A stretch of DNA of 56,001 nt from Clostridium arbusti SL206 (GTDB taxonomy: Bacteria > Bacillota > Clostridia > Clostridiales > Clostridiaceae), in assembly GCF_000246895.1 (NCBI RefSeq), contig NZ_BAEV01000011.1, forward strand, positions 1-56,001. The letters are read 5' to 3'. This document shows, piece by piece, positions 1-8,414 of the stretch. The notes below the pieces were generated by a model that saw only the letters and a program-made list of their open reading frames with translations, had not been told where the DNA came from and made no database searches. Positions within the stretch are counted from its first letter, which is position 1. The number at the start of each line of letters is the position of its first letter. A program made the translations under genes and the position numbers.

Positions 1-39
1 TAAAGCATTCTTTCACTGGTTATTTTTTAATATGATTTA

Positions 40-1920
40 CTATATAAGTTTTGTTAATATTTTATTGCTTCTCGATATAAATTTAGCCATAGCTTCTCCA
101 TCAAGCTGTTTATGGCTCATCATAGCTAAATCATAGATATGTTCGCCTATTAATTTTATATCTTCTTTTTTACTTTCATCACTACTTTTTGACAATATAG
201 CTTTAACTAGATTATTTTTTCTGTTAAGGACTAAAGTTTCATCATTTTGGAACATATTTGAAGTATCCATACCTTGGAACATACTGTTCATCTGCTGCAT
301 TCTTCTTGATTCCTCTGAAAGTAGTATTACTGCCGGAATATCCTCAGATTTTAGACTTTCCACATTTACTTTTACTTTATCATTACTTAAAATATTCTTA
401 AATAGTCCCTCTAAAGTTTTAGTTTCTTCTTCTATTTCTTCTTTATTTTCATTGTCAGAATCCTTATCTTTAAGAGTATCAGATATATCAGAATCTATTC
501 TGTTGAATTTAACTCCATTCTCCTTCATTTCAAGGAAATTTATAAAATGACTGTCTATTTTTGAATTTAAAATAATTGCCTCTAATCCATTTTCTTTAAA
601 CATTCTTATATATTGAGCTTGCTGTTTTTCATCATCTACATAGAATACTTTATTTTCATGCTTTTCTTTGTTAGCCTCTAAATATTCCTTTAGAGTCACA
701 TAATTTCCGTTAGTGTTCTTAAATATAATAATATCCTTTACTTTATCGTAAAAATCATCTTCTCTCATACAACCATATTTAATGAACATATTTATATCAT
801 TCCAGAAATTATTATAAGTTTCTCTTTCCTTCTTGTAAAGTTCTGTAAGCTTATCTGCTACTTTTTTACTTATATGCTTTGAGATCTTTGCTACATTTCT
901 ATCGTTCTGTAAGAAACTTCTTGAAACATTTAAAGGTAAATCTGCACAATCTATAACACCTTTTAAAAGCATTAAAAATTCTGGAATTACTTCTTTTATA
1001 TTATCAGCTACAAAAACTTGATTATTAAATAGCTTAATTTGTCCCTCAATTGTATTCAATTCATGATCTAATTTTGGGAAATAAAGTATACCCTTTAAAT
1101 TAAACGGATAGTCAACATTTAAATGTATCCAAAACAATGGATCTTTAAAATCATGGAATACCTTTTTATAAAACTCCTTATATTCCTCTTCTGTACATTC
1201 GCTAGGACTTTTCATCCATAATGGATGTATATCATTTAAAGGTTTATCATCCTCTTTATTTTCATCTTTATCTTTAGCTTTAGCATTTTCATTTTCTAAA
1301 TATATTTCTGTAGGTAAAAATGCACAGTGTTTTTTGATTATTTCACGAAGCTTATACTCATCTGCAAATTCAGTACTCTCTTCATTTAAATGTAATACTA
1401 TGGTAGTTCCTCGTTCAGTTTTATCAGAAGCTGACATCTCATACTCTGTACCACCACTACAAATCCATTTTACAGGCTCTGAACCTTCTTTATATGAAAG
1501 AGTATTTATTTCAACACTATCAGATACCATAAAAGCTGAATAAAATCCTAATCCAAAATGTCCTATTATCTGATTTGACTCATCCATTTTATCCTGATAT
1601 TTTGCAATAAAATCTTCTGCCCCAGAAAAAGCTACTTGGTTTATGTATTTTTTCACTTCCTCATCAGTCATACCTATACCATTATCTATAAATTCAATAG
1701 TTTTTTTATCCTTATTAACTTTTACCTTAACAGAATATTTAGTATCGTCACTTACTTTAGCTTCTCCTATAGAGGACAATCTTTTTAACTTATTAACAGC
1801 ATCACACCCATTGCTTATAAGTTCTCTTACAAAAATATCCCTATCTGAATATAACCATTTTTTTATTATAGGAAAAATATTTTGAGTATGAATTGAAATA
1901 TTTCCTTTTTCTTGATTCAC
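40..1920 (-). CDS. htpG: Molecular chaperone HtpG (Hsp90 family)
   Basis: ATP-dependent cytosolic chaperone of the Hsp90/HtpG family, about 626 residues, the usual bacterial length. The N-terminal GHKL ATPase is clear: ELISNGCDAVNKL, then DNGIGM, then GHFGLGFYS. A middle domain with the SRSFLQNDR segment and a C-terminal dimerisation domain follow. The frame stays open upstream to 1953, but the better start is the GTG at 1920, preceded by AGGAGGG with good spacing; the extra upstream residues would overlap that ribosome binding site. A charged Asp/Glu/Lys linker near residue 225 is normal for the family. It appears monocistronic behind its own promoter (1989-2017). No CtsR or CIRCE operator was seen. 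Confidence 0.95.
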   Translation of the reverse strand: MNQEKGNISIHTQNIFPIIKKWLYSDRDIFVRELISNGCDAVNKLKRLSSIGEAKVSDDTKYSVKVKVNKDKKTIEFIDNGIGMTDEEVKKYINQVAFSGAEDFIAKYQDKMDESNQIIGHFGLGFYSAFMVSDSVEINTLSYKEGSEPVKWICSGGTEYEMSASDKTERGTTIVLHLNEESTEFADEYKLREIIKKHCAFLPTEIYLENENAKAKDKDENKEDDKPLNDIHPLWMKSPSECTEEEYKEFYKKVFHDFKDPLFWIHLNVDYPFNLKGILYFPKLDHELNTIEGQIKLFNNQVFVADNIKEVIPEFLMLLKGVIDCADLPLNVSRSFLQNDRNVAKISKHISKKVADKLTELYKKERETYNNFWNDINMFIKYGCMREDDFYDKVKDIIIFKNTNGNYVTLKEYLEANKEKHENKVFYVDDEKQQAQYIRMFKENGLEAIILNSKIDSHFINFLEMKENGVKFNRIDSDISDTLKDKDSDNENKEEIEEETKTLEGLFKNILSNDKVKVNVESLKSEDIPAVILLSEESRRMQQMNSMFQGMDTSNMFQNDETLVLNRKNNLVKAILSKSSDESKKEDIKLIGEHIYDLAMMSHKQLDGEAMAKFISRSNKILTKLI

Positions 1921-1988
1921 AAAAATCCCTCCTAATATTATTATATATAACAACTTAATCCTATGTTTTAAAATTTTTCATCATAGAA

Positions 1989-2017
1989 TATTTTATTATT
2001 ATATGAAAAATAAGTCA
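1989..2017 (-). promoter_or_regulatory. Predicted sigma-A promoter of htpG
   Basis: On the minus strand TTGACT and TAAAAT are separated by exactly 17 bp, about 70 bp upstream of the htpG GTG start. Nothing resembling a heat-shock operator overlaps it. A full copy of the interspersed repeat begins about 70 bp further upstream. Confidence 0.6.
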
Positions 2018-2087
2018 AGTTGCTTTATTGTTATATTATGTATATAACAATAAAAACATATTAATTGTATTTTAGAGGAAACTGCTT

Positions 2088-2246
2088 AGGCATGTGAAAA
2101 TAAATAGTAAGTCAAAGATGCGACGAATATTTTGAAGTCTACAAGGAAACAGGTTCTGAGGATAGTGGGCTATCTGAGGGTTCTGCTGACGCAGTAGGAT
2201 TAAAAATAGGCTAGCATACTGACTAGTTATTTATTTGAATATGCCT
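2088..2246 (+). repeat. Structured interspersed repeat, full copy 1
   Basis: A 159-bp element running from AGGCATGTG to ATATGCCT, with TTA at both junctions (TTA-GGCAT...ATGCC-TTA). The terminal ~35 bp of each arm are imperfectly complementary. The interior contains GATAG-TGGG-CTATC and a six-pair hairpin at 2183-2197 (CTGCTG-ACG-CAGTAG, one G-U pair). Other full copies are at 5089, 12471, 15643 and 24945. It has no coding potential. It lies between the htpG promoter and the DUF3892 gene. Confidence 0.9.
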
Positions 2247-2266
2247 TAGTATGTTGAAAATTTTAG

Positions 2267-2310
2267 AGGGCTGTATAAAAATATACTTAATTGTATTTTT
2301 ATACAGCCCT
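2267..2310. terminator. Hairpin terminator after the DUF3892 gene
   Basis: Near-perfect 17-bp stem AGGGCTGTATAAAAATA paired with its complement around a short loop. The T-tract is on the plus strand and weaker on the minus strand. By position it ends the minus-strand DUF3892 transcript. Confidence 0.7.
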
Positions 2311-2319
2311 TTTTATTTA

Positions 2320-2550
2320 TTAGAATGTGGGTTTACTGTCTAAATTATCACTTTCATCTCCATTAGGATTACTTCTTAAAAATTCTCTTCCATTTCTAGC
2401 TTTCCCAATGTTAACTCCATCTATATCTCCACTCTTTGTCATTGTAATAGCCTCTTCTATGGAATGAATACTTCCATTTTCAAGCATAACCTCTGTGATA
2501 TCACCGTCTTTATTTTTCTTCACCTTAGATATTTTACCTTTATTACTCAT
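2320..2550 (-). CDS. DUF3892 family small protein
   Basis: A 76-residue protein matching the pattern of the DUF3892 family: a short N-terminal strand-turn (ISKVKKNKDGDITEVML), a central EEAITMTKSGDIDGV helix/loop and a final NGREFLRSNPNGDESDNL tail. The RBS AGGAGGG precedes the ATG with normal spacing. There is no signal peptide or membrane segment, so it is probably cytosolic. Family function is unknown. It appears monocistronic. Confidence 0.8.
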   Translation of the reverse strand: MSNKGKISKVKKNKDGDITEVMLENGSIHSIEEAITMTKSGDIDGVNIGKARNGREFLRSNPNGDESDNLDSKPTF

Positions 2551-2700
2551 GGTTATCCCTCCTGTATTATAATTAACAATAATTTGTTAATAGTATTATT
2601 TGAGATAACCATAATAAATATACCTATCTATATGTATATTTTAATAGGCCTAATTTAACAATTTATCATTTTATCATTTTTCATAATAATTTCATCTTTA

Positions 2701-3654
2701 TTACATATTTTCTACTTCCTCAAGTGTAGGTAATGATGCTATTGCACCAAGTTTTGTGCAAACTATAGCCCCTACTTTGTTAGCAAATGTTACTATATTT
2801 TTTAGTTCGCCAAAGTCTTTGTAAAGCTCTTTTGAATTATTTAATAATGAAATCTTATAAAGTAAAGAACCTACAAAAGCATCTCCTGCACCAGTAGAAT
2901 CAATGGATTTAATCTTAATACTTGGTACTATTTCTGTCTTCTCATCAGTACTAATCAAAGTACCATCTTTTCCCAAAGTTACTGCAACAATTTTATTTCC
3001 ACCAGCTCTTAAAGCATCTACAGCTTCATACATATCCTCTTTACCAGTTATAATTTTTAATTCTTCATCACTAACTTTTATAAAATCTGCGAATTCAATA
3101 CATTTCCTTGATATATTAACAAAATCCTCTATATTTCCAGCCCAAAGATTATCTCTAAAATTAGGATCAAAGGATACAAAAATCTCTCTCTTTTTAGCCT
3201 CTTGCATTATTCTTACATAGCTTTCTCTCATATCTCCACTAAGTAAAGCTGTTGCAGAGCCAAAGTGCATTACTTTATTTGAATATATTTTATCTAAATC
3301 TAATTCACTATATTTAAGGCATCCATCTGCCCCTCTATTAAATACAAAATCTCTTTCACCATTAGATTTAAGTGAAACAAATGCTAAAGTAGTTTTTTCA
3401 ATTTTATCCATAAGTAGCATAGAGGTATCAACATTTAAAGTATCTAACGTATCTTTTAAAAATTTACCAAAAGGGTCATCTCCTACCTTACCAACAAAAG
3501 ATGCCTTTCCCCCTAATCTGCAAATAGCAGCAGTAACGTTTGCAGGTGCTCCCCCCGCTTTTTTCTTAAAGTTTTCTCCTAGGTCTAGACTAGTATTTAC
3601 ATCTGAGCATATAAAATCAATTAATAATTCTCCTATACATAAAACATTATTCAT
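2701..3654 (-). CDS. scrK: PfkB-family carbohydrate kinase, probable fructokinase
   Basis: Phosphorylates a sugar, most likely fructose, using ATP. The 317-residue protein has the PfkB/ribokinase fold signatures: an N-terminal GELLIDF strand, the GGAPANVTAAICRLGG sugar-binding motif at about 33-48, and the C-terminal ATP/anion-hole motif DSTGAGDAFVGSLLYK. Fructokinase (ScrK) sequences share the GGAPANVA and FDPNFRDNLW segments. Upstream lie a consensus promoter, an antiterminator-like sequence and an intrinsic terminator in the leader, an arrangement typical of BglG/SacT-type control of sucrose or fructose genes. No PTS permease or hydrolase lies beside it. 2-keto-3-deoxygluconate or other sugar specificity remains possible. 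Confidence 0.8.
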   Translation of the reverse strand: MNNVLCIGELLIDFICSDVNTSLDLGENFKKKAGGAPANVTAAICRLGGKASFVGKVGDDPFGKFLKDTLDTLNVDTSMLLMDKIEKTTLAFVSLKSNGERDFVFNRGADGCLKYSELDLDKIYSNKVMHFGSATALLSGDMRESYVRIMQEAKKREIFVSFDPNFRDNLWAGNIEDFVNISRKCIEFADFIKVSDEELKIITGKEDMYEAVDALRAGGNKIVAVTLGKDGTLISTDEKTEIVPSIKIKSIDSTGAGDAFVGSLLYKISLLNNSKELYKDFGELKNIVTFANKVGAIVCTKLGAIASLPTLEEVENM

Positions 3655-3764
3655 ATAAATTTTACCAAGATAAGCTTTAATATCTTGGCCTACACCTCCC
3701 TAATATTTTAATAATATAAAATGCCATGAAATTTAATTCTATGAATTAGATAGTATAAATAAAA

Positions 3765-3809
3765 AACTCAAACTAAAGTGAACTTCATAAATTCATTTTA
3801 ATTTGAGTT
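3765..3809 (-). terminator. Leader terminator upstream of scrK
   Basis: On the minus strand AACTCAAATTAAAATGAA pairs imperfectly with TTCACTTTAGTTTGAGTT and runs into TTTTTTATTT. It lies about 110 bp upstream of the scrK start and downstream of its promoter, so it is an attenuator rather than the end of another gene. Its 5' arm overlaps the antiterminator-like sequence at 3805-3834. Confidence 0.75.
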
Positions 3810-3834
3810 CTACCTGCGTAACAGTTATACTTCC
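3805..3834 (-). promoter_or_regulatory. Ribonucleic antiterminator (RAT)-like element
   Basis: The minus-strand sequence GGAAGTATAACTG...CGCAGGTAGAAC resembles the ~30-nt RAT bound by BglG/SacT/LicT antiterminators (ACTG...GCAGG...AAC core). Its last bases are also the first bases of the terminator stem, so folding of one excludes the other. The match to consensus is partial, so this is an inference from architecture plus core motif. Confidence 0.45.
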
Positions 3835-3842
3835 CATAAAGA

Positions 3843-3871
3843 ATGTTAGCATTTTCATATATTTATGTCAA
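3843..3871 (-). promoter_or_regulatory. Predicted sigma-A promoter of scrK leader
   Basis: TTGACA and TAACAT separated by 17 bp on the minus strand. The predicted transcript starts just before the RAT-like element and gives a leader of about 180 nt ahead of scrK. Confidence 0.7.
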
Positions 3872-4010
3872 TAAATTAAATATCTTTTTCATAATGTTTT
3901 TATAAATTATCATTATCCATAAAATTACTCCATAGTATTATTTCACTTGCTTTACCTATGATTTAATATAGCATACCAGTACAAGCTTTGTTACAATACC
4001 AATATAAATA

Positions 4011-4122
4011 AAGCCGAATCTCCATAAAGGAGTACGGGGGAAATCAATCTCTTGGGTGAATCTCATTAGACATATGAGTAGGGTACCTCAACCCGAACCC
4101 TTAAGCTAACCTCGAAGGCTAA
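4011..4122 (+). ncRNA. Cyclic-di-AMP riboswitch (ydaO/yuaA class)
   Basis: The aptamer carries the class's conserved blocks in order: AGCCGAATCT at the 5' side, TTGGGTGAATC, ATGAGTAGGGTACC, CAACCCGAACCC, AGCTAACCTCG and the closing AGGCT. The AGCC/GGCT P1 helix ends immediately before the AAGGAGG ribosome binding site at 4121-4127. No terminator stem lies between aptamer and ATG, so control here may act on translation rather than transcription. This class is known to switch cell-wall hydrolase genes off at high c-di-AMP, which fits the gene that follows. Confidence 0.92.
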
Positions 4123-4136
4123 GGAGGAAATTTTTT

Positions 4137-4982
4137 ATGTTAAAATCAAACAAATTAAAGACGTTACTTTATACCTTTGGTATAACGCTAATGCTGGCTA
4201 CGCCTGCGTATGCCAGCACTACTTACACTGTAAACCCCGGAGACTCGCTATTCAAAATAGGTAAACTATTTGGCACATCCTACACCACAATAATGAATGA
4301 TAATAACTTGTCTAGCGATATTATATATCCTAATCAAGTATTTAAGGTTCATGCTGATACTTACACCGTTCAAAAAGGTGATAGCTTACTTTCAATATCC
4401 CAAAAATTCAATGTATCAATCAATTGGCTAAGAAAAGCAAATAATCAGTGGACAGACTTAATATATCCTAATCAAAAATTCAATGTACCTTCTACTGTAA
4501 AAACTGATACCAATACTTCAGTCTCTAATAAAAGTTCAAGTTCTAATGTAAAACCATTAGCAAAATCTAATACTACCTCTAAACAAACTACACAACAAAC
4601 TTCTGCCAAGGTAGCTTACGCTCAAGCTGATGTAGATCTTTTAGCTAGACTTATTAACTCAGAAGCAGAAGGACAACCTTATAACGCTAAAGTAGCCGTT
4701 GGCGCTGTAGTACTTAACAGAATAAAAGATGCACGTTTCCCGAGCACAATAAGTGAAGTAATTTACCAGAAAGATGGATCTTATTATCAATTTACACCTG
4801 TTCTTAATGGTCATATAAATAAACCTGCAACTCAAGACTCTATTAATGCAGCTTATGATGCTTTAAAAGGCGAAGATCCAACTAAAGGAGCTGTTTATTA
4901 TTTTGATGACAGTACCACTAATAAATGGCTTTGGTCAAAACCAGTAGCATTAAAAATAGATAGAATGATATTTACTTATTAA
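4137..4982 (+). CDS. LysM and SleB/CwlJ-type cell wall hydrolase
   Basis: Exported peptidoglycan hydrolase of 281 residues. A signal peptide (KLKTLLYTFGITLMLA, cleavage after AYA near residue 26) is followed by two LysM domains (TYTVNPGDSLFKIGKLFG and TYTVQKGDSLLSISQKF), a Ser/Thr/Lys-rich linker, and a C-terminal Hydrolase_2 (SleB/CwlJ) domain from about residue 165 with LLARLINSEAEGQP, the catalytic-Glu region of the family. It cleaves peptidoglycan, but LysM plus a c-di-AMP riboswitch suggests vegetative wall turnover rather than only spore cortex lysis. The ATG follows AAGGAGG directly after the riboswitch. It has its own terminator at 5006-5039. Confidence 0.93.
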   Translation: MLKSNKLKTLLYTFGITLMLATPAYASTTYTVNPGDSLFKIGKLFGTSYTTIMNDNNLSSDIIYPNQVFKVHADTYTVQKGDSLLSISQKFNVSINWLRKANNQWTDLIYPNQKFNVPSTVKTDTNTSVSNKSSSSNVKPLAKSNTTSKQTTQQTSAKVAYAQADVDLLARLINSEAEGQPYNAKVAVGAVVLNRIKDARFPSTISEVIYQKDGSYYQFTPVLNGHINKPATQDSINAAYDALKGEDPTKGAVYYFDDSTTNKWLWSKPVALKIDRMIFTY

Positions 4983-5005
4983 AAATGATAATTTTAAAGT
5001 CGTAC

Positions 5006-5039
5006 AAGCCTTTATAGGTAAATGCGGCTTTATTTTTTA
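5006..5039 (+). terminator. Terminator of the SleB-type hydrolase gene
   Basis: AAGCC-TTTA paired with TAAA-GGCTT with a small bulge, followed by TATTTTTTAT. The stem is short but properly placed 25 bp after the stop codon. Confidence 0.6.
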
Positions 5040-5088
5040 TACTCATTCTATTCTACCTAATTTTTTTCATTACATTCCCCACTCTGTT

Positions 5089-5248
5089 AGGCATGTGAAA
5101 ATAAATAGTAAGTCAAAGATGCGACGAATATTTTGAATTGAGCAAGGAAGCAGGTTCCGAAGATAGTATGGCTATCTAAGGGTTCTACTGACGCAGTAGG
5201 ATTCAAAATAGGCTAGCATACTGATTAGTTATTTATTTGAATATGCCT
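5089..5248 (+). repeat. Structured interspersed repeat, full copy 2
   Basis: A 160-bp copy in the same orientation as copy 1, flanked by TTA on both sides. The internal hairpin at 5185-5199 is fully Watson-Crick here (CTACTG-ACG-CAGTAG), and the second hairpin reads GATAG-TATGG-CTATC. The inner ATTTTGAAT/ATTCAAAAT stem is intact. It ends about 90 bp upstream of the following gene. Confidence 0.92.
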
Positions 5249-5336
5249 TAATTAAATATTTAATATCCAATAATACTTAATAAGCATATATTATTATGGG
5301 ATGATAAAGTAGTCAAACTAAAGGGGGGTAAAACAA

Positions 5337-5744
5337 GTGGAGAGAATATATAACCCAAAGGACTCAACTTGTGGATATTTACGAGGCAATGGAATTTATT
5401 GCAAAAAGAATAAGCTAATGGGGTATGTTTACGGAGCATATCTTTATAATTCTAATAGACAATTAGTAGGATATGTTGACGATGGTATTGTTTATAACTG
5501 TTATGGATACCCTGTTGGTTATGCTAGCCAGTCTGACTATACTGTTTATGATTCTAATCGTAGACACGTAGGCCACGTACACAGCACCTTTACTTCGTTA
5601 GTTGCTGCTGCTGGCTTATTACTTCTACTTGGCGGGATAATCGGCGGACGCAGAAGATATAATTATGGATATGGATATGGTTCCGGCTATAATAACTATG
5701 GTTACAATTATGGTTACAGTAACAATAGTGGTTTTTTCTGGTAG
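5337..5744 (+). CDS. Small repetitive-strand protein with one TM segment and Gly/Tyr tail
   Basis: A 135-residue protein with a GTG start, supported by AAAGGGGGG about 8 bp upstream. Residues 1-85 carry four to five short repeats of a strand pattern (LYNSNRQLVGYV, VYNCYGYPVGYA, VYDSNRRHVGHV), resembling the small beta-flower type proteins. Residues about 85-105 form one hydrophobic segment (LVAAAGLLLLLGGIIGG), then an RRR stop and a Gly/Tyr/Asn-rich tail ending in FFW. The topology suggests an N-terminal domain on one side and a low-complexity tail on the other side of the membrane. Function is unknown. It stands alone between a repeat copy and a convergent gene. Confidence 0.75.
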   Translation: MERIYNPKDSTCGYLRGNGIYCKKNKLMGYVYGAYLYNSNRQLVGYVDDGIVYNCYGYPVGYASQSDYTVYDSNRRHVGHVHSTFTSLVAAAGLLLLLGGIIGGRRRYNYGYGYGSGYNNYGYNYGYSNNSGFFW

Positions 5745-5877
5745 CCTTATAAGAATTTATTAAGTTTAAATGAAAGTTTGAAACATCTTTCTAGTTGGAA
5801 TATTAGATTAATAAAAATTTTATTAAATCTCCATTTTTAATTTTTTATTCAACTGAGAAAGTTGTTTCATTACTTTC

Positions 5878-6813
5878 TTATATAATACTTTCACTTTTTG
5901 AATATTGTTTATAGTAATCTAAAGTTTCTTTAAGTCCTTCTAATATACTTTTTTCAGGTTTCCACCCAATAGCACTATTAATTTTATCATAGGTCATATA
6001 GCTATCCCTTATATCCCCTTCTCTTGAATCAGTATACACAGCTGTTACATCTTTATGTAAAATATGATTTATTGTACTTAGTAATTCATTAACGGTAATC
6101 TTAGAATTTGTACAAACATTAAATATTCCATGTATGTCAGATTCAATTGCCATTAAATAAGCCCTTGCCACATCTTTTACAAAAACAAAATCTCTTATTT
6201 GATATCCATCTCCATATATAAACGGTTTTTCATTATTCAATAGCTTTTCACAAAATATAGCTACTACGCCACCTTCTCCTGAATAATCCTGTCTTGGTCC
6301 ATATACATTTGAACATCTTAAACTTACATAATCTATATTATAAAGCGATTTATAAACCTTTAAATAGTGTTCAACTGTATGTTTTGTAACTCCATAACCA
6401 GATAACATTTCAAGTGGATGGTCTTCATCTATTGGCAAATAAGATGGTTCACCAAAAATTGCTGCTGAAGCCGGATACAAAATCTTCTTTACATTGAATT
6501 TTCTAGATGTTTCTAATACATTTATGGTTCCAATAATATTTATACTTGCATCATTTATAGGATCAACTATAGAATTTGGTACACTTATTTGTGCTGCATT
6601 ATGAATTACAAACTCTGGCTTCTCTTTTTCAAAAATCTTGGAAATATTTTCATCTCTTATATCCATCTCATAAAAAGTAGCTTTTGGATTTATATTTTTC
6701 TTCTTTCCATGAGTTAAATTATCAATGATGGAGACATTATAATCATTTTCAATTAATAAATCCACTATATGTGAACCTATAAATCCAGCTCCACCAGTTA
6801 TTAATACATTCAT
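5878..6813 (-). CDS. NAD-dependent sugar-nucleotide epimerase (GalE-like)
   Basis: Extended short-chain dehydrogenase/reductase of 311 residues, acting on nucleotide sugars, probably UDP-glucose 4-epimerase or a relative. The Rossmann motif GGAGFIGSHIVD is at the N-terminus, the catalytic YGVTK (YxxxK) at about 143, and the ASAAIFGEPSYLPIDEDHP substrate segment lies just before it. The frame extends to 6837, but the ATG at 6813 is preceded by GAGGAGGAAG and starts exactly at the MNVLITGG fold. The downstream acetyltransferase-type gene lies 46 bp away in the same direction, so the two may be co-transcribed. The true sugar substrate cannot be read from the sequence. Confidence 0.88.
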   Translation of the reverse strand: MNVLITGGAGFIGSHIVDLLIENDYNVSIIDNLTHGKKKNINPKATFYEMDIRDENISKIFEKEKPEFVIHNAAQISVPNSIVDPINDASINIIGTINVLETSRKFNVKKILYPASAAIFGEPSYLPIDEDHPLEMLSGYGVTKHTVEHYLKVYKSLYNIDYVSLRCSNVYGPRQDYSGEGGVVAIFCEKLLNNEKPFIYGDGYQIRDFVFVKDVARAYLMAIESDIHGIFNVCTNSKITVNELLSTINHILHKDVTAVYTDSREGDIRDSYMTYDKINSAIGWKPEKSILEGLKETLDYYKQYSKSESII

Positions 6814-6859
6814 TTTCTTCCTCCTCAAGTACCTCATTCAGGTATCTTCAAAGAATATA

Positions 6860-7417
6860 TTATTTTTGGTTAAGTTTCAACCATTCCTCGTAAAGTATAC
6901 CATATAAGTACATATCATACTTCTTACCGTCTCTTTGAACATACTCTCTAAAACAACCTTCTTTTACAAAACCAACTTTTTCATAAAGTCCGATGGCTGG
7001 TTTATTATAACTCAATACAGAAAGCTGAATTCTGTGTAAATTTAATTCATGAAAACCAAATTGTAAAATAAGCTGCATAGCCTCTGTTCCATATCCTTTA
7101 CCTCTTATATCCGAGGCCCCTATGCCAATAGACAGAGTAGCAACTCTATTATTCCATGAAATACTATTTAAATCTATATATCCAATGAACTCATCATTCA
7201 TTATACTTCTTATAGCAAACACATAATCATTACTGGATTTCTGCTTATCTTTAATCCAACTGCCAATATGCTCTTCACTATATGGATAGCTTGGAATTGT
7301 ATCGAAAAGCCTTAGTGAATATGCATCATTATACCATTCATAAATTTTAGGTAAATCATCTTCATTTAACGAAGTTAATCTAACATTTTTTCCCTTCAAC
7401 AAGCTGTTTATAAACAA
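6860..7417 (-). CDS. GNAT-family N-acetyltransferase (RimJ/RimL type)
   Basis: A 185-residue acetyltransferase that transfers an acetyl group from acetyl-CoA to an amine, either a protein N-terminus or a small molecule. The family layout is visible: VRLTSLNEDDLPKIYEWYND at the start, the acetyl-CoA loop IRGKGYGTEAMQLIL at about 106, HRIQLSVLSYNKPAIGLYEKVGF with the conserved Asn and Tyr, and a charged C-terminus. The start is TTG, placed 8 bp after GGAG; the nearby ATG codons are out of frame. It lies upstream of the epimerase gene on the same strand. Confidence 0.85.
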   Translation of the reverse strand: MFINSLLKGKNVRLTSLNEDDLPKIYEWYNDAYSLRLFDTIPSYPYSEEHIGSWIKDKQKSSNDYVFAIRSIMNDEFIGYIDLNSISWNNRVATLSIGIGASDIRGKGYGTEAMQLILQFGFHELNLHRIQLSVLSYNKPAIGLYEKVGFVKEGCFREYVQRDGKKYDMYLYGILYEEWLKLNQK

Positions 7418-7799
7418 TTCATCATCTCCAAACCTAATAAATATTATATTTTTATATTAAGACATCTCAAGATAAATGACAAGTGTAAGTGAGTGTTATA
7501 TATCTTACTAAAGTATGAACTTTGTAATACTTTCATTTGATTCTTATATTATCTATATCATATATAATCGTCTGAAATTCTTGAAACTATATAGTTATCT
7601 CTGTGATTAAACCCATTAGCTATTATTTCATTATATTTATATTCTTCACAAACTTTTTCTAATTAATTCCCCATAATAGTTTTATCTCCTAATAAGTTTG
7701 AATACTGTATGTTCTTAACAACTTTAGCAATACTCCTTTAAAATATAATGATTAAATCCTTAAAGGAGCATTGCCAAGCAATTATTATTTTCTATACAG
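7418..7799. other. Non-coding region with a decayed repeat arm and a hairpin
   Basis: No gene was found. The stretch at 7458-7485 (TTAAGACATCTC followed by GATAAATGACAAGT) looks like a degraded left arm of the interspersed repeat, with no recognisable partner arm. At 7727-7774 a 15-bp imperfect stem (GCAATACTCCTTTAA and its complement) lies just beyond the kinase-like gene's stop codon and is probably its transcript end, although no clear U-tract follows. The rest shows nothing recognisable. Confidence 0.4.
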
Positions 7800-8414
7800 T
7801 CAATCATCTTCTTCTGAAATTTCCCTTATATATTCACGAACTTTATGAAACCATCTCTTGTATAATTTTGGTCTTTTCTCCTTTACTATGTCCATAAAAT
7901 AATCTAAAACTTCTAACTTTTCCAAACCCTTTGATAAATGTTTTGGAAAATCTCTGTCCTTAGAATAACATTTTTTAGGGTCTATAACCTTAACAGTGCC
8001 ATCTGGTTGAACAAAAATATCCTTACATCGAATATCTCTTTTTCTAAATTTAAGTTTATCAAATTCCTCAAATAGTAGTATGATTTTTATGGCAAGTTCT
8101 CTGTTAAATCCATATTCCTTTATATAGTCTTTTAGGGATGTGCCTCCTACATAATCTCTTATCATATAATTTCCGCACCTGCCGTAGACTTTTGGAAAAT
8201 ATTTGTTTCCATTTACTTTACTTAAAATATAATATTCCCCTCTACAACTTTCCTCTGTAAAACACACCTTTATTACTTTACCATCAGGAAGTAAATATAC
8301 AATCCCATTATGCCCTTTACCCAAAACCATACATTGCAAAAGATTTATATTAAAATTCTCTATATATTTTTTATAAGCGTTCTTTCTAGAATGCTTATTT
8401 TTATGTGTACTCAA
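7800..8414 (-). CDS. Small protein-kinase-like protein
   Basis: A 204-residue protein with a minimal eukaryotic-type kinase fold. GKGHNGIVYLL is the glycine loop at about 32, VIKV supplies the ATP-binding Lys, EYYILSKV the alpha-C Glu, KRDIRCKDIFVQ the catalytic loop (RD with an Asn-like position changed to Asp), and VIDPKK replaces the metal-binding DFG. It is shorter than full Ser/Thr kinases and lacks a substrate lobe extension, so it may phosphorylate a small molecule or be a pseudokinase. Its ATG overlaps the stop of the upstream WG-repeat gene (ATGA), so the two are translationally coupled and likely work together. Confidence 0.7.
   Translation of the reverse strand: MSTHKNKHSRKNAYKKYIENFNINLLQCMVLGKGHNGIVYLLPDGKVIKVCFTEESCRGEYYILSKVNGNKYFPKVYGRCGNYMIRDYVGGTSLKDYIKEYGFNRELAIKIILLFEEFDKLKFRKRDIRCKDIFVQPDGTVKVIDPKKCYSKDRDFPKHLSKGLEKLEVLDYFMDIVKEKRPKLYKRWFHKVREYIREISEEDD

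Noticed and set aside
1334-1885. Plus-strand open frames inside htpG
   Set aside because: They lie antisense to strongly conserved Hsp90 coding sequence, lack ribosome binding sites and resemble no protein.
7727-7774. A strong intrinsic terminator
   Set aside because: The stem is good, but neither strand has a U-tract after it; recorded only as a probable transcript end.
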